Source: an uncultured Methylococcaceae bacterium | Lineage (GTDB): Bacteria > Pseudomonadota > Gammaproteobacteria > Methylococcales > Methylomonadaceae | Reading direction: 5' to 3' | Length of the DNA: 47,274 nt | Assembly (NCBI GenBank): GCA_903927955.1 | Contig: CAIYOW010000028.1 | Location: 1-47,274, forward strand | Part shown: positions 20,262 through 29,902 of the stretch, piece by piece | Layout of the letters: each line of letters begins with the position of its first letter | How positions within the stretch are numbered: position 1 is the stretch's first letter | Notes under the pieces: generated by a model | Seen by the model: only the letters and a program-made list of their open reading frames with translations | The model's database searches: none | What the model was told of the DNA's origin: nothing | Program-made: the position numbers and the translations under genes

Positions 20262-20990
20262 TTACCCCCGATCGCGCATGTATTTTTCAACCCCAGTCGT
20301 TTTTGTTTGCGCTGTTGTTGTTTTTGCGGCCACAACCTGCTTGGCCACATATTTGGCTACGCCGGTAACAGGTGTGCTAGTTTTTACTTTTTGTTCCAAA
20401 TAGCGGGATACGCCGGTACCTGACACTTTGTTCAAATATCTGGCAACACCGGTATTGGCAATTTTAGTGGTTGCAGACGCAACCCTTGCGCTAGTTGCCA
20501 CTTTTTTAGCTGAACCACAACCGCCTTGTTTTTTGAACAAAAAGCCACCTACTGCAACCAAACCTACCAAACCTAAAATGTAGTTAAGTGAGGTGTCTTC
20601 ATTTTTGGCTGTTTCGCCTGTGGCAGCAACATCAGCAGTTTCAGTTTCTACAGTTTTGGCCACTTTCTCTTCAGTCACTTTAGTGGCTGTGGCTTTTACT
20701 GTTTCACTGGGCTTGTAATTGTCGTCATGATAAATCACTTGGGGCTGAAAATCAGCAGCAGGGTACTTGGAATCGACGGCTGTCGCTTCAACTGCCTTAG
20801 TGGCTGGCTTTGCCGCAGCGGGTGCTGCTTCCGCTTTGCCTTCTTTTGCAATCAAGTCTTTATCTTGATATACAACTTCAGGTTGAAAATCCGCTGCCGG
20901 ATATTTTGAATCTGCATTAACTAGAGGACTAGCTAACAGCACTGCTACCAATAAACTGTTCGTCAAATGTTTGTTTTTCACGTTGTTCAC
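20262..20990 (-). CDS. Hypothetical exported/membrane protein with two DSKYPAADFQP repeats, one TM segment and four TGVxKYL motifs
   Basis: Signal peptide MNNVKNKHLTNSLLVAVLLASPLVNA; DSKYPAADFQPEVVY and DSKYPAADFQPQVIY; TM LNYILGLVGLVAVGGFLF; TGVARYL, TGVSRYL, TGVAKYV, TGVEKYM. Confidence 0.85.
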   Translation of the reverse strand: MNNVKNKHLTNSLLVAVLLASPLVNADSKYPAADFQPEVVYQDKDLIAKEGKAEAAPAAAKPATKAVEATAVDSKYPAADFQPQVIYHDDNYKPSETVKATATKVTEEKVAKTVETETADVAATGETAKNEDTSLNYILGLVGLVAVGGFLFKKQGGCGSAKKVATSARVASATTKIANTGVARYLNKVSGTGVSRYLEQKVKTSTPVTGVAKYVAKQVVAAKTTTAQTKTTGVEKYMRDRG

Positions 20991-21085
20991 CTATGAGTCG
21001 GACGAAGTGGATAAAAGCCTCTGTAACGGTTTGTTTTGTTTATTATCTTTACCGCCACAGAAACTTTGACCGAATTGCTTTAGAA

Positions 21086-23080
21086 TTAAAATAATGCTTC
21101 TACGTTCTTCACTACGTTGTCAACAGTGAAGCCGAACTCCTTGAATAACTCGCCCGCTGGCGCTGATTCGCCAAAGCGGTCGAGACCCAATATCCTTCCA
21201 TTTGTACCCACATACTTCCACCAACCATCGGTGACACCCGCTTCAACAGCTAAGCGTCTTGTTATGGCCTTAGGCAATACCGATTCTTTGTAGGCTTCAT
21301 CTTGGGCATCAAACACGTTAGTTGACGGCATTGACACCACGCGCACTTTTTTACCGCTTTCAGCAAGCTGTGCCGCCGCTTTCAATGCCAAATCAATTTC
21401 GGAGCCAGTAGCGATAATAATGGCATCAGCCACACCGTCACAATCGCCCAATACATAACCACCCTTGGCAACTAATGCCAGCTGTTCGCTGGTACGGGGG
21501 ATATGCGGCAAGTTCTGGCGCGAGAAAACCAATACTGATGGGCCGTCTTGACGCTCCAATGCCAACTGCCAAGAAATGGCTGTTTCAACAGCATCACAAG
21601 GACGCCAAACATTCATACCTGGAATCATCCGCAATGTTGCGGTTTGTTCAATCGGCTGATGGGTCGGACCATCTTCACCAAGACCAATTGAATCGTGGGT
21701 ATAGACGAAGATCGAACGGATTTTCATCAATGACGCCATACGCACGGCATTTCTTGCGTATTCAGAGAACATCAGGAATGTCGCGCCAAACGGAATGAAA
21801 CCACCGTGCAATGCGATACCATTCATGATGGCTGACATACCAAATTCACGCACGCCGTAGTTGACGTAGTTCGCATCGGGCTTGTCATGGCGCATGGGCT
21901 TATAACCTGACCATTCAGTCATGTTTGAGCAACCCAAATCGGCAGAACCGCCAAATATTTCTGGCAATATTTTGGCGAAGCCTTCAATTGATGCCAATGA
22001 AGAAAGCCTTGTTGCAGTGGTTTTGGCTTCCGCATCTACGCTGGCAACAAAACCGGCAGCTTGCTCTGACCAATCAGCAGGCAATTCGCCGGACATACGT
22101 CTTGCAAATTCACTCGCCAATTCTGGATGGGCAGCCTGGTAGGCGGCAAATTTTTCATTCCACGCAGCTTCCGCAGCGACACCTTTGGCTTTGGCATCCC
22201 AGCCCGCATAAACATTGGCAGGAATTTCAAACGAGCCGTAATCCCAACCTAGCGCCGCTTTGGTCAGGTTGATTTCTGCATCACCTAATGGCGCACCATG
22301 ACAAGCATGGCTACCGGCTTTATTGGGTGAGCCAAAACCTATGGTGGTTTTGCAGCAAACCAAGGTTGGTTTGTCCGTAACGGCTTTTGCCATTTGGATG
22401 GCATTGGCTATTTCTTCAGCATTATGCCCATCAACATCGGCAATGACATGCCAGCCGTAGGCCTCAAAACGTTTAGGCGTATTATCAGTAAACCAGCCTT
22501 CAACATGACCATCGATGGAGATACCATTGTCATCCCAGAATGCTATCAAGTTGCCCAAGCCTAATGTGCCGGCCAGTGAACATGCTTCATGGGAAATCCC
22601 TTCCATTAAGCAACCATCACCCAAGAACACATAGGTGTGGTGATCAACAATCTTATGTCCATCCCTGTTAAATTGTGCAGCCAATGCTTTTTCGGCTATA
22701 GCCATGCCGACGGCGTTGGTAATGCCTTGTCCCAAAGGCCCTGTAGTGGTCTCTACGCCAGGCGCATAGCCATATTCAGGGTGACCCGGGGTTTTGGAAT
22801 GAAGTTGGCGGAATTTTTGTAATTCTTCAATAGGAAGATCATAGCCTGTCAGATGCAATAGGGAATAGATGAGCATCGACCCATGACCATTCGATAATAC
22901 GAAGCGATCGCGGTTAGGCCATTTTGGATTGGTGGGGTTATGGGTCATGTAATCATTCCATAACACCTCAGCAATATCCGCCATCCCCATTGGGGCTCCT
23001 GGATGACCAGAATTTGCCTTTTGCACAGCATCCATGCTTAAAGCGCGTATGGCATTCGCTAGTTCACGGCGCGAAGTCAT
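21086..23080 (-). CDS. tkt: Transketolase
   Basis: 664 aa; [95 protein letters not shown]. Confidence 0.97.
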   Translation of the reverse strand: MTSRRELANAIRALSMDAVQKANSGHPGAPMGMADIAEVLWNDYMTHNPTNPKWPNRDRFVLSNGHGSMLIYSLLHLTGYDLPIEELQKFRQLHSKTPGHPEYGYAPGVETTTGPLGQGITNAVGMAIAEKALAAQFNRDGHKIVDHHTYVFLGDGCLMEGISHEACSLAGTLGLGNLIAFWDDNGISIDGHVEGWFTDNTPKRFEAYGWHVIADVDGHNAEEIANAIQMAKAVTDKPTLVCCKTTIGFGSPNKAGSHACHGAPLGDAEINLTKAALGWDYGSFEIPANVYAGWDAKAKGVAAEAAWNEKFAAYQAAHPELASEFARRMSGELPADWSEQAAGFVASVDAEAKTTATRLSSLASIEGFAKILPEIFGGSADLGCSNMTEWSGYKPMRHDKPDANYVNYGVREFGMSAIMNGIALHGGFIPFGATFLMFSEYARNAVRMASLMKIRSIFVYTHDSIGLGEDGPTHQPIEQTATLRMIPGMNVWRPCDAVETAISWQLALERQDGPSVLVFSRQNLPHIPRTSEQLALVAKGGYVLGDCDGVADAIIIATGSEIDLALKAAAQLAESGKKVRVVSMPSTNVFDAQDEAYKESVLPKAITRRLAVEAGVTDGWWKYVGTNGRILGLDRFGESAPAGELFKEFGFTVDNVVKNVEALF

Positions 23081-23223
23081 TTTATTCTCCTTTAACCTAT
23101 TATATTGATTCTTAGTGTTTTTTATTAATAGCCCTTGTAAACCGACAAGCCTACTCAGCCAATGCGATTAAATCTGGTGCAATATCAGAACGAGTGACGA
23201 TTAACCACCCGTTCTTAATAGTC

Positions 23224-23757
23224 TTACTCTAAATTGGCGTGTCTTTCACGCATCACTTCTTCGGGAATGCCTTTCTCATGTATGACATGGGATATGGTCG
23301 ATTCCAAAAATAGCAATGTTGATAATTCAAAGACTGTTCCCATTGGCATACCAAACACTTTTGCGTATTGTTCGGCACGGCCAATTTGGAAAACGGCTTC
23401 AGCCATGTCGCCAATGGTTGACTCAGCCTTAGCTGATATCAACACGATACTGGCACCAATTTTCTTGGCGCTTTTAGTAAAGGCTATGAGCTGTTCCGTT
23501 TCGCCAGAGCCAGAGATAATAATCAGCAGGTCGCCGCTTTTGATGCTAGGCGTTACGATTTCACCTACGACGCTGACATCATAACCGGCGTGTACCAGTC
23601 TCATTGCAAAGAAGTTGCCCACCAACTTGGAGCGGCCTGCACCTGCTATGAAAATGCGCTTGGCATTATCCAGCAGGGCAGTCAACTTTACATCGTACGA
23701 GTCGTCTGTTGCTTCAAGGATGCTTGAAATTTTTTCTATGACAAGCTGCTGATGCAT
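23224..23757 (-). CDS. phi: 6-phospho-3-hexuloisomerase
   Basis: 177 aa SIS domain: RIFIAGAGRSKLVGNFFAMRLVHAGYDVSVVGEIVTPSIKSGDLLIIISGSGET; immediately downstream of hps. Confidence 0.94.
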   Translation of the reverse strand: MHQQLVIEKISSILEATDDSYDVKLTALLDNAKRIFIAGAGRSKLVGNFFAMRLVHAGYDVSVVGEIVTPSIKSGDLLIIISGSGETEQLIAFTKSAKKIGASIVLISAKAESTIGDMAEAVFQIGRAEQYAKVFGMPMGTVFELSTLLFLESTISHVIHEKGIPEEVMRERHANLE

Positions 23758-23760
23758 TAC

Positions 23761-24408
23761 TTATACCTCAGTTGCGTCAACCAACTCACGAATTTCACGA
23801 GCCGCTTCAGCTGGGCATGGTGCGCCATAAATTGCTGCACCAACAACAATGATGTTCGCGCCTGCGCGTACCACGTCTTGGACAGTTGCGGCTTTAATGC
23901 CACCTGCAACAGAAATTCTGACTGGCAAGCCTAAAGCGGCAATGTCGTTCAAATCTGAGAAAGGTGTGTGGCCAGCGGCTTGGGCATCAAGACCAGTGTG
24001 GATACCCATGACGTGGGCACCTGCTTCAGCAGTTGCAAGGGCACATGCCACTTTATCTTCTACGTTGATCAAGTCGATTTGTGCTTCTGCACCGTGTGCA
24101 TTGGCTGCTTTGATGACGCCTACACAAGTGGCCAAACCAGAAACACCCAACACTGTACAAATATCTGCGCCAGCGGCGTAGAAAGGAGTCGCTTCGTATT
24201 CGCCAGCGTCCATAGTTTTCAGGTCAACCAAGATCAGTTTGTCTGGGAATTTAGCTCTCAGTTCTTTTACCAGATTAACACCATTGTGTTTGATGCATGG
24301 AGTTCCAATTTCAAAAATATCAACAAAAGGAGCTACTTGCGTAGCCAATCCTACTGTTGCGTCAAAATCCAATGAGTCTAATGCCATTTGAATTAATGGT
24401 TTTGCCAT
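23761..24408 (-). CDS. hps: 3-hexulose-6-phosphate synthase
   Basis: 215 aa; QMALDSLDF, FVDIFEIGTPCIKHNGVNLVKELRAKFPDKLILVDLKTMDAGEYEATPFYAAGADICTVLG, ISVAGGIK. Confidence 0.95.
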   Translation of the reverse strand: MAKPLIQMALDSLDFDATVGLATQVAPFVDIFEIGTPCIKHNGVNLVKELRAKFPDKLILVDLKTMDAGEYEATPFYAAGADICTVLGVSGLATCVGVIKAANAHGAEAQIDLINVEDKVACALATAEAGAHVMGIHTGLDAQAAGHTPFSDLNDIAALGLPVRISVAGGIKAATVQDVVRAGANIIVVGAAIYGAPCPAEAAREIRELVDATEV

Positions 24409-24801
24409 GATATTTGCTCCGAAGGGTTATATATAGTATTTATTGTTTGTACATAATTGTTTTGCGGTGATAACTGTAAAGAGAAAGCTCGCGGATGTCA
24501 ATGCCCAATGCTTATTGCACCCCATCACGCGTGCATGGTCTGCACCAAGGCAAGTGTGCCGCCTTATCGACCTGCTCTTTTATGTCAATTTTTTCATAAT
24601 TTTGTTGCATTATTGTGGCATCCTTATTACCAAATGCAGACAGCCATACCCTAGCCATTTTTATGCAGGCAATGCCCGCTTCCGCAGCGATAGCTTTGGC
24701 AAGCGCTGATGTCAACTTGTCCGCACCGATTGTCATGCCGTTGCCAAACCCTGTTTAGTGACGGCACACTGAATCTGATTACCTTACATAGGACTGTAAA
24801 C

Positions 24802-25611
24802 ATGCCAAACCTAAGTGATATGAAGGCTTTTATTATTGATATGGACGGGGTTTTATGGCTCGGTTCCAAGCCCTTGCCGGGTCTGGTAGAATTTTTTGAC
24901 ACCTTGCACCAGCTGGGCGCAACTTACGTTTTGGCGACCAACAACGCCAGTGCCACTGCCGGGCAATACGTCACCAAGTTGGCCAACATGGGTGTTTCGG
25001 TAGCGGCAGGGCAGATACTCACGTCCGGTATGGCGACCGCGCATTACCTTGCCCAACACTACCCGCCAGCCGACACAAAAGTGTTTGTGGTGGGTGAAGA
25101 CGGGGCCACCCAGCCATTGCTCGCCCATGGCTTCACACTCACTGGCCTCTATGAAAAAGACGCCGACATTGTGGTGTGCGGTAAAGATGCCACGCTAACA
25201 TGGGATAAGCTAGCCACGGCATCCATCAATATCAGGGAAGGAGCAAAGTTTTTCGGGACTAATGCGGATACCTCCTTGCCTACTGAACGCGGCGTTATCC
25301 TCGGTAACGGTGCCATTTTAAAAGCGCTGGAAGTGGCTACCGGCGTTAGCCCTATCGTGATAGGCAAACCAGAACCTGTTTTCTACCAGCAGGCAATGGC
25401 CTTGCTTAATGCCAAACCGGAACATACGCTTGCCATTGGCGACCGCCTCGAAACAGACATCTTAGGGGCTGTCCGGACAGGTATCAGTAGCTTGATGGTA
25501 TTGACCGGCATTTCTACTGAAAAGGATTTGGCCTGCTCGACTTATCAACCCACTTGGGTTGAGCGCGATCTTTACGCTGTCACCGCCGCATTACTGGCAA
25601 GCCAGCTTTAA
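24802..25611 (+). CDS. HAD-IIA family hydrolase (NagD-like sugar/nucleotide phosphatase)
   Basis: IDMDGVLWLGSKPLPGLVEFFDTLHQLGATYVLATNNAS, IGKPEPVFYQQAM, LAIGDRLETDILGAVRTGISSLMVLTG; start set at MPNLSD. Confidence 0.9.
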   Translation: MPNLSDMKAFIIDMDGVLWLGSKPLPGLVEFFDTLHQLGATYVLATNNASATAGQYVTKLANMGVSVAAGQILTSGMATAHYLAQHYPPADTKVFVVGEDGATQPLLAHGFTLTGLYEKDADIVVCGKDATLTWDKLATASINIREGAKFFGTNADTSLPTERGVILGNGAILKALEVATGVSPIVIGKPEPVFYQQAMALLNAKPEHTLAIGDRLETDILGAVRTGISSLMVLTGISTEKDLACSTYQPTWVERDLYAVTAALLASQL

Positions 25612-25809
25612 TCCACTGACCATCGCCCCATTACGCCATGAAAAAATCCCTTGATGACTGGTGACTTCGGCTACGCTTAGCCAAGGTGCTGCGTAACAGT
25701 TATCATATTTAATCGCCCATCAATATACTACAATACCAAGGTAATTTGACCCCAACGGGCTAGCCCCGTTGCCCTCCCCTATGCCCTATAACCCCACTAC
25801 CAATAAACT

Positions 25810-27138
25810 ATGAGCAAAACCCCCACCGTAGGCTTTATTAGCCTAGGCTGCCCCAAAGCCCTTGTTGACAGCGAACGGATACTGACCAAGCTGCGCGCCG
25901 AAGGCTACACCATATCGCCCAGTTACCATAATTCCGACTTGGTGGTCGTCAACACTTGTGGCTTTATTGATGCCGCCGTGGAAGAATCATTGGACAGTAT
26001 TGGTGAAGCATTGGCAGAAAATGGCAAGGTGATTGTCACAGGCTGCCTGGGAGCCCGCGAAGCAGAAATACGCGCCCGCCACCCGCAAGTTTTAAAAGTG
26101 ACCGGCGCCCATGCCATTGACGAAGTGGTCGCTTCCGTCCATGAGCATTTGCCGCCCCGTCACGACCCGTTCACTAGCTTGGTGCCGCCGCAAGGGGTTA
26201 AATTGACACCTAGCCATTATGCTTACCTTAAAATTTCTGAGGGTTGCAACCACCGCTGCACTTTTTGCATTATCCCCTCCATGCGCGGCGACTTGGTTAG
26301 CCGACCTATAGACGATGTGTTGCTGGAAGCGGAGCGTTTGGCAAATGCCGGCGTTAAAGAGCTATTAGTGGTCTCTCAAGACACCAGTGCTTATGGCTTG
26401 GATTTGAAGTATCAGGCCCGTGAATGGCGGCATCGGCTAATCCAAACACGTTTTTACGATTTGGCGGAAGCCTTAGGCGATTTGGGCATCTGGGTGCGGA
26501 TGCACTATATTTACCCTTATCCGCATGTGGATGAGGTCATCCCCTTAATGGCTGATGGCAAAATCTTGCCCTATCTGGACATTCCTTTCCAACATGCCAA
26601 CAGCCGCATTTTAAAATTAATGAAAAGGCCAGCCGCCAGCCAAAACAATTTGGAACGGATACGGGCATGGCGGAGCATTTGCCCCGATATAACCTTACGC
26701 AGTACCTTTATTGTCGGTTTTCCGGGCGAAACAGAAAGTGACTTTGAGGAATTATTGGATTTTTTAAGTGAAGCACAGTTGGATAGGGTGGGCTGTTTTG
26801 CTTATTCCCCTGTGAAAGGTGCAGCCGCCAACAGTTTGCCGGACTTAGTCCCAGAGCCGCTAAAACAAGAGCGCTTGGCGCGTTTCATGGCACATCAAGC
26901 TGGCATCAGCGCGGAACGCCTGCAACACCGTATCGGCAAAATCGAGCGGGTATTGGTTGATGAGGTGGTTGAAGAAGGGGCGGTGGCGAGAAGCCGTGCC
27001 GACGCACCGGAAATAGACGGGCAAGTTTTTATTGATGGGGCAACCCACCTGAAAGTAGGCGAGTTTGTGGATGTGGAAATGGAAGAAGCGGATGAATACG
27101 ATTTATGGGGGCATCTGATAGACCCCGTAGACCATTAG
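25810..27138 (+). CDS. rimO: Ribosomal protein S12 methylthiotransferase
   Basis: [27 protein letters not shown], radical [15 protein letters not shown]-terminal TRAM-like region. Confidence 0.96.
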   Translation: MSKTPTVGFISLGCPKALVDSERILTKLRAEGYTISPSYHNSDLVVVNTCGFIDAAVEESLDSIGEALAENGKVIVTGCLGAREAEIRARHPQVLKVTGAHAIDEVVASVHEHLPPRHDPFTSLVPPQGVKLTPSHYAYLKISEGCNHRCTFCIIPSMRGDLVSRPIDDVLLEAERLANAGVKELLVVSQDTSAYGLDLKYQAREWRHRLIQTRFYDLAEALGDLGIWVRMHYIYPYPHVDEVIPLMADGKILPYLDIPFQHANSRILKLMKRPAASQNNLERIRAWRSICPDITLRSTFIVGFPGETESDFEELLDFLSEAQLDRVGCFAYSPVKGAAANSLPDLVPEPLKQERLARFMAHQAGISAERLQHRIGKIERVLVDEVVEEGAVARSRADAPEIDGQVFIDGATHLKVGEFVDVEMEEADEYDLWGHLIDPVDH

Positions 27139-27165
27139 GCAATCTGTTGGCGCAAGCCCAACAAC

Positions 27166-27196
27166 AAAAAACCCAGCATAAAGCTGGGTTTTTTGT
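27166..27196. terminator. Intrinsic terminator between rimO and a convergent small lipoprotein gene
   Basis: aaaaaacccagcataaagctgggttttttg. Confidence 0.85.
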
Positions 27197-27210
27197 TCCT
27201 ACAAAAACTT

Positions 27211-27327
27211 TACTTACAGTTCGATTGAACTTGAAACTTTTTGTTTTGAACCATCTGGGTTGTCCAAACAGCCAGACAAACCAACAACCATCAATGCCAT
27301 AGCCAAAAGTGCTAAGATTTTTTTCAT
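27211..27327 (-). CDS. Small putative lipoprotein (38 aa; not in the supplied ORF track)
   Basis: MKKILALLAMALMVVGLSGCLDNPDGSKQKFQVQSNCK; lipobox LSGC; GGAGGATATT RBS. Confidence 0.7.
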
Positions 27328-27453
27328 AATAATATCCTCCAAACGATTTAAATTATTTTATTTATTGTGCGCCAATTTGTAAAAGCACGGGCAATTTATA
27401 TCATGACTCGTTTGATGATGCAATAATAAAAAGCGGTTTCCGCTCCAGCAGCG

Positions 27454-29364
27454 TCACAACGAATTGATATTTTCAGGCAAATCAAACGAAATCACTTTGT
27501 TGGTCCATTTGACTGAACCGATCGTTGCCCACTCAGCAGCAAAATTTTTATGCAGTTGGTCGTGCACCCAAGTGACGGGCGCGTCAATTTTCTTCATTTT
27601 TATAATAAACTTTGCATTATCAAGGTCTAAACCTTCTTTTTGCCCCCAAAATGCAGTCACTTTCATGATAAATTTTTGCAGCCGGACGTTGTTGATGGTG
27701 GGTGTCACCGCAATATTCGCCCACATCGACTGTACCCGCCCCCAATTGGGTGCCAACAACCGTCCCTGTTGATTGACAAAAGGCAACCAATGCTCGTTGC
27801 CTTGCCCGTCCAAGTAAGTGATTGCTAAGATATGGTCATAACCGGCAAAATGATCGTGCAGATACAGGGCATGGGGGGCAATGCCCCAAAAGGTTTGCGA
27901 AACTTCCAATAGTGCATTGCTGGCCTTGTTTAAGGTGTCTGTCAGCGCATTCTGTTTGTTGTCCAGATGTAGCCGATAGGCGATGCCGTAATGGAGCGTA
28001 CTGTTGAGTTGCAACAATAAAAAAACCATCGCTATTTTCGCCAGTTTGAGCGACAAGGCCTTTGGTTTTACATTGCCATAGCCTTCAAATAGCTTATGGT
28101 ACAGCGTATCGTCCACGGCAGTGGGTGCGGTTGGGGGTAGGCAGGCCAGGTCACAAGCCAAGCGGGTACGGCTATCTGCAATGGCACGGTATTTATGGGC
28201 GGCCAGCTGGTAAATGCCGGGTAAGGACAACAATCCTGCAAAAACAGATAAATATCTTATCTTATGAAGTATTTGGATATAAGTGTCCAAGCCTTTATAA
28301 ACCGTGCCTTGGGCATCTAAGGCATACAAGTCTTGCAGCAACCTGTCGGCACTGACGTGCTGTAATGCCGGGTAATGTTGGGCATATTGTTGGGCACTTT
28401 TAAAATCCACACTTTTGGACACGTCAAAGTGGCTCATTATCAATACTGCGCGGTTGCACAACGGGCATTGCTGGTCATAAAACACCGTCAATGTTGACTG
28501 TTTGGCGGTGAGCAGACGGCCTAGCACACTCCACCAGGCAAATGGCACTATGAGCAGATAGAACGCCAGCATGGCCATGCCAAAAGGGTAAATGTTTAAA
28601 GATAGGCTTATGCCTAAATGCAAGCCCATTCCCACCAACAGGTAAAAAATTTGCCAATTGCGTTTAGTAAAGAAAAATATAAACGTGAACTGAAAAACCA
28701 AGATGGTGTAGCCAATGATTTTTTCCAGTACTTCATTATTCAACATGACCGACATGTCGATTGCTGAAACGTAATAGGGTTGGGTGGCAGGCAGCCAAGA
28801 GCCTAAGCCATTACGCCAATGCTCGGCAAATAGCTTGTGGACGGCAGAATCGAAATACAAAAAACCCAAGCATATCAAAACCGGCAAATAATACGCCAAT
28901 GCTGAAACCGTAGCGGGCTGATAAGTGCTGTAGTGCTTAAACGGAAAGTTAAGTTTGTATCTGAGGCTATCAATTGAGATAGCCCGGTCGCCCGGCATAA
29001 ACAACAGAAAAAAACCAGCCCCGACCATAAACAGATCAAAGCCGCCATCAAAATCGCGCTGCATCGAGGTGAAATTGACAAAAACAATCCAAAAGGCATA
29101 ATTACAGTAAACAGCAAACTGATAACGGTAGCCGACCACTATAAAACCGGCAATGATCGCCCAAAGACCTAAAAATAAAGGGATGCTCGGAAATTCGACA
29201 TCTATGAAAGGGATGGGGTCAAAGATCAGGTGGCTGAAGTAAAAGAGAAAAGCTATCTCTTGCAGCGTTATAAGCCCGTACAAGATACGGAACAAGCCTA
29301 TACCGGTGGCAGGTACTTTTAAGGCAATGGCTTGGTTTATTTTGTCGATGATGAATTTATACAT
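27454..29364 (-). CDS. HTTM/VKGC-like membrane domain fused to a DCC-type thiol-disulfide oxidoreductase (DUF393)
   Basis: N-terminal multi-TM region with HTTM features (FVNFTSMQRDFDGGFDLFMVGAGFFLLFMPGDRAIS), then LTVFYDQQCPLCNRAVLIMSHFD. Confidence 0.75.
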   Translation of the reverse strand: MYKFIIDKINQAIALKVPATGIGLFRILYGLITLQEIAFLFYFSHLIFDPIPFIDVEFPSIPLFLGLWAIIAGFIVVGYRYQFAVYCNYAFWIVFVNFTSMQRDFDGGFDLFMVGAGFFLLFMPGDRAISIDSLRYKLNFPFKHYSTYQPATVSALAYYLPVLICLGFLYFDSAVHKLFAEHWRNGLGSWLPATQPYYVSAIDMSVMLNNEVLEKIIGYTILVFQFTFIFFFTKRNWQIFYLLVGMGLHLGISLSLNIYPFGMAMLAFYLLIVPFAWWSVLGRLLTAKQSTLTVFYDQQCPLCNRAVLIMSHFDVSKSVDFKSAQQYAQHYPALQHVSADRLLQDLYALDAQGTVYKGLDTYIQILHKIRYLSVFAGLLSLPGIYQLAAHKYRAIADSRTRLACDLACLPPTAPTAVDDTLYHKLFEGYGNVKPKALSLKLAKIAMVFLLLQLNSTLHYGIAYRLHLDNKQNALTDTLNKASNALLEVSQTFWGIAPHALYLHDHFAGYDHILAITYLDGQGNEHWLPFVNQQGRLLAPNWGRVQSMWANIAVTPTINNVRLQKFIMKVTAFWGQKEGLDLDNAKFIIKMKKIDAPVTWVHDQLHKNFAAEWATIGSVKWTNKVISFDLPENINSL

Positions 29365-29487
29365 TTAGAAACAAAATGTATAAATTATAGAAGAAACTAA
29401 AAATTTAAACAGGGGAAATTGGCTTTTTATAAGGTCGCTACCAATATTGCATTGGTAGCAGCCTTGAACATGACGTGCGTGTACTGC

Positions 29488-29619
29488 TTATTTTTTGTCG
29501 TCTGGATGCTCAGCAAATACCCATTTTACTAAAGCATACACAGCAGCAATTACAACAACCGCGCCGACCATGCCAGCTGGTTCTTTTAACATTGAAGTCA
29601 GATCTAAGATGAACCCCAT
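29488..29619 (-). CDS. Small single-TM protein (43 aa; not in the supplied ORF track)
   Basis: MGFILDLTSMLKEPAGMVGAVVVIAAVYALVKWVFAEHPDDKK. Confidence 0.5.
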   Translation of the reverse strand: MGFILDLTSMLKEPAGMVGAVVVIAAVYALVKWVFAEHPDDKK

Positions 29620-29902
29620 GGATGTTCCTACCTATTATTTGTATTTTGAAAATCGCTAAATTCATAGCTTGTGGAACTTACATGATACTTTAGCGGCAAT
29701 GAATGTCAATACCTGCCGCTCATTTTTTGAATATCACCACACAAAAAACAATGGCTAAAGACACCCTTTCATCATGCTAGCCCGCATTATCCGCAACCAG
29801 AAAACCATCGGCATCCTGCCACAAAAATTAAAGCTCGATAGCGGGCAAGGGATGGTTTAAACTTAAACTTCACTAAATAGTCAGGCACGGGGCGAGAATA
29901 TA

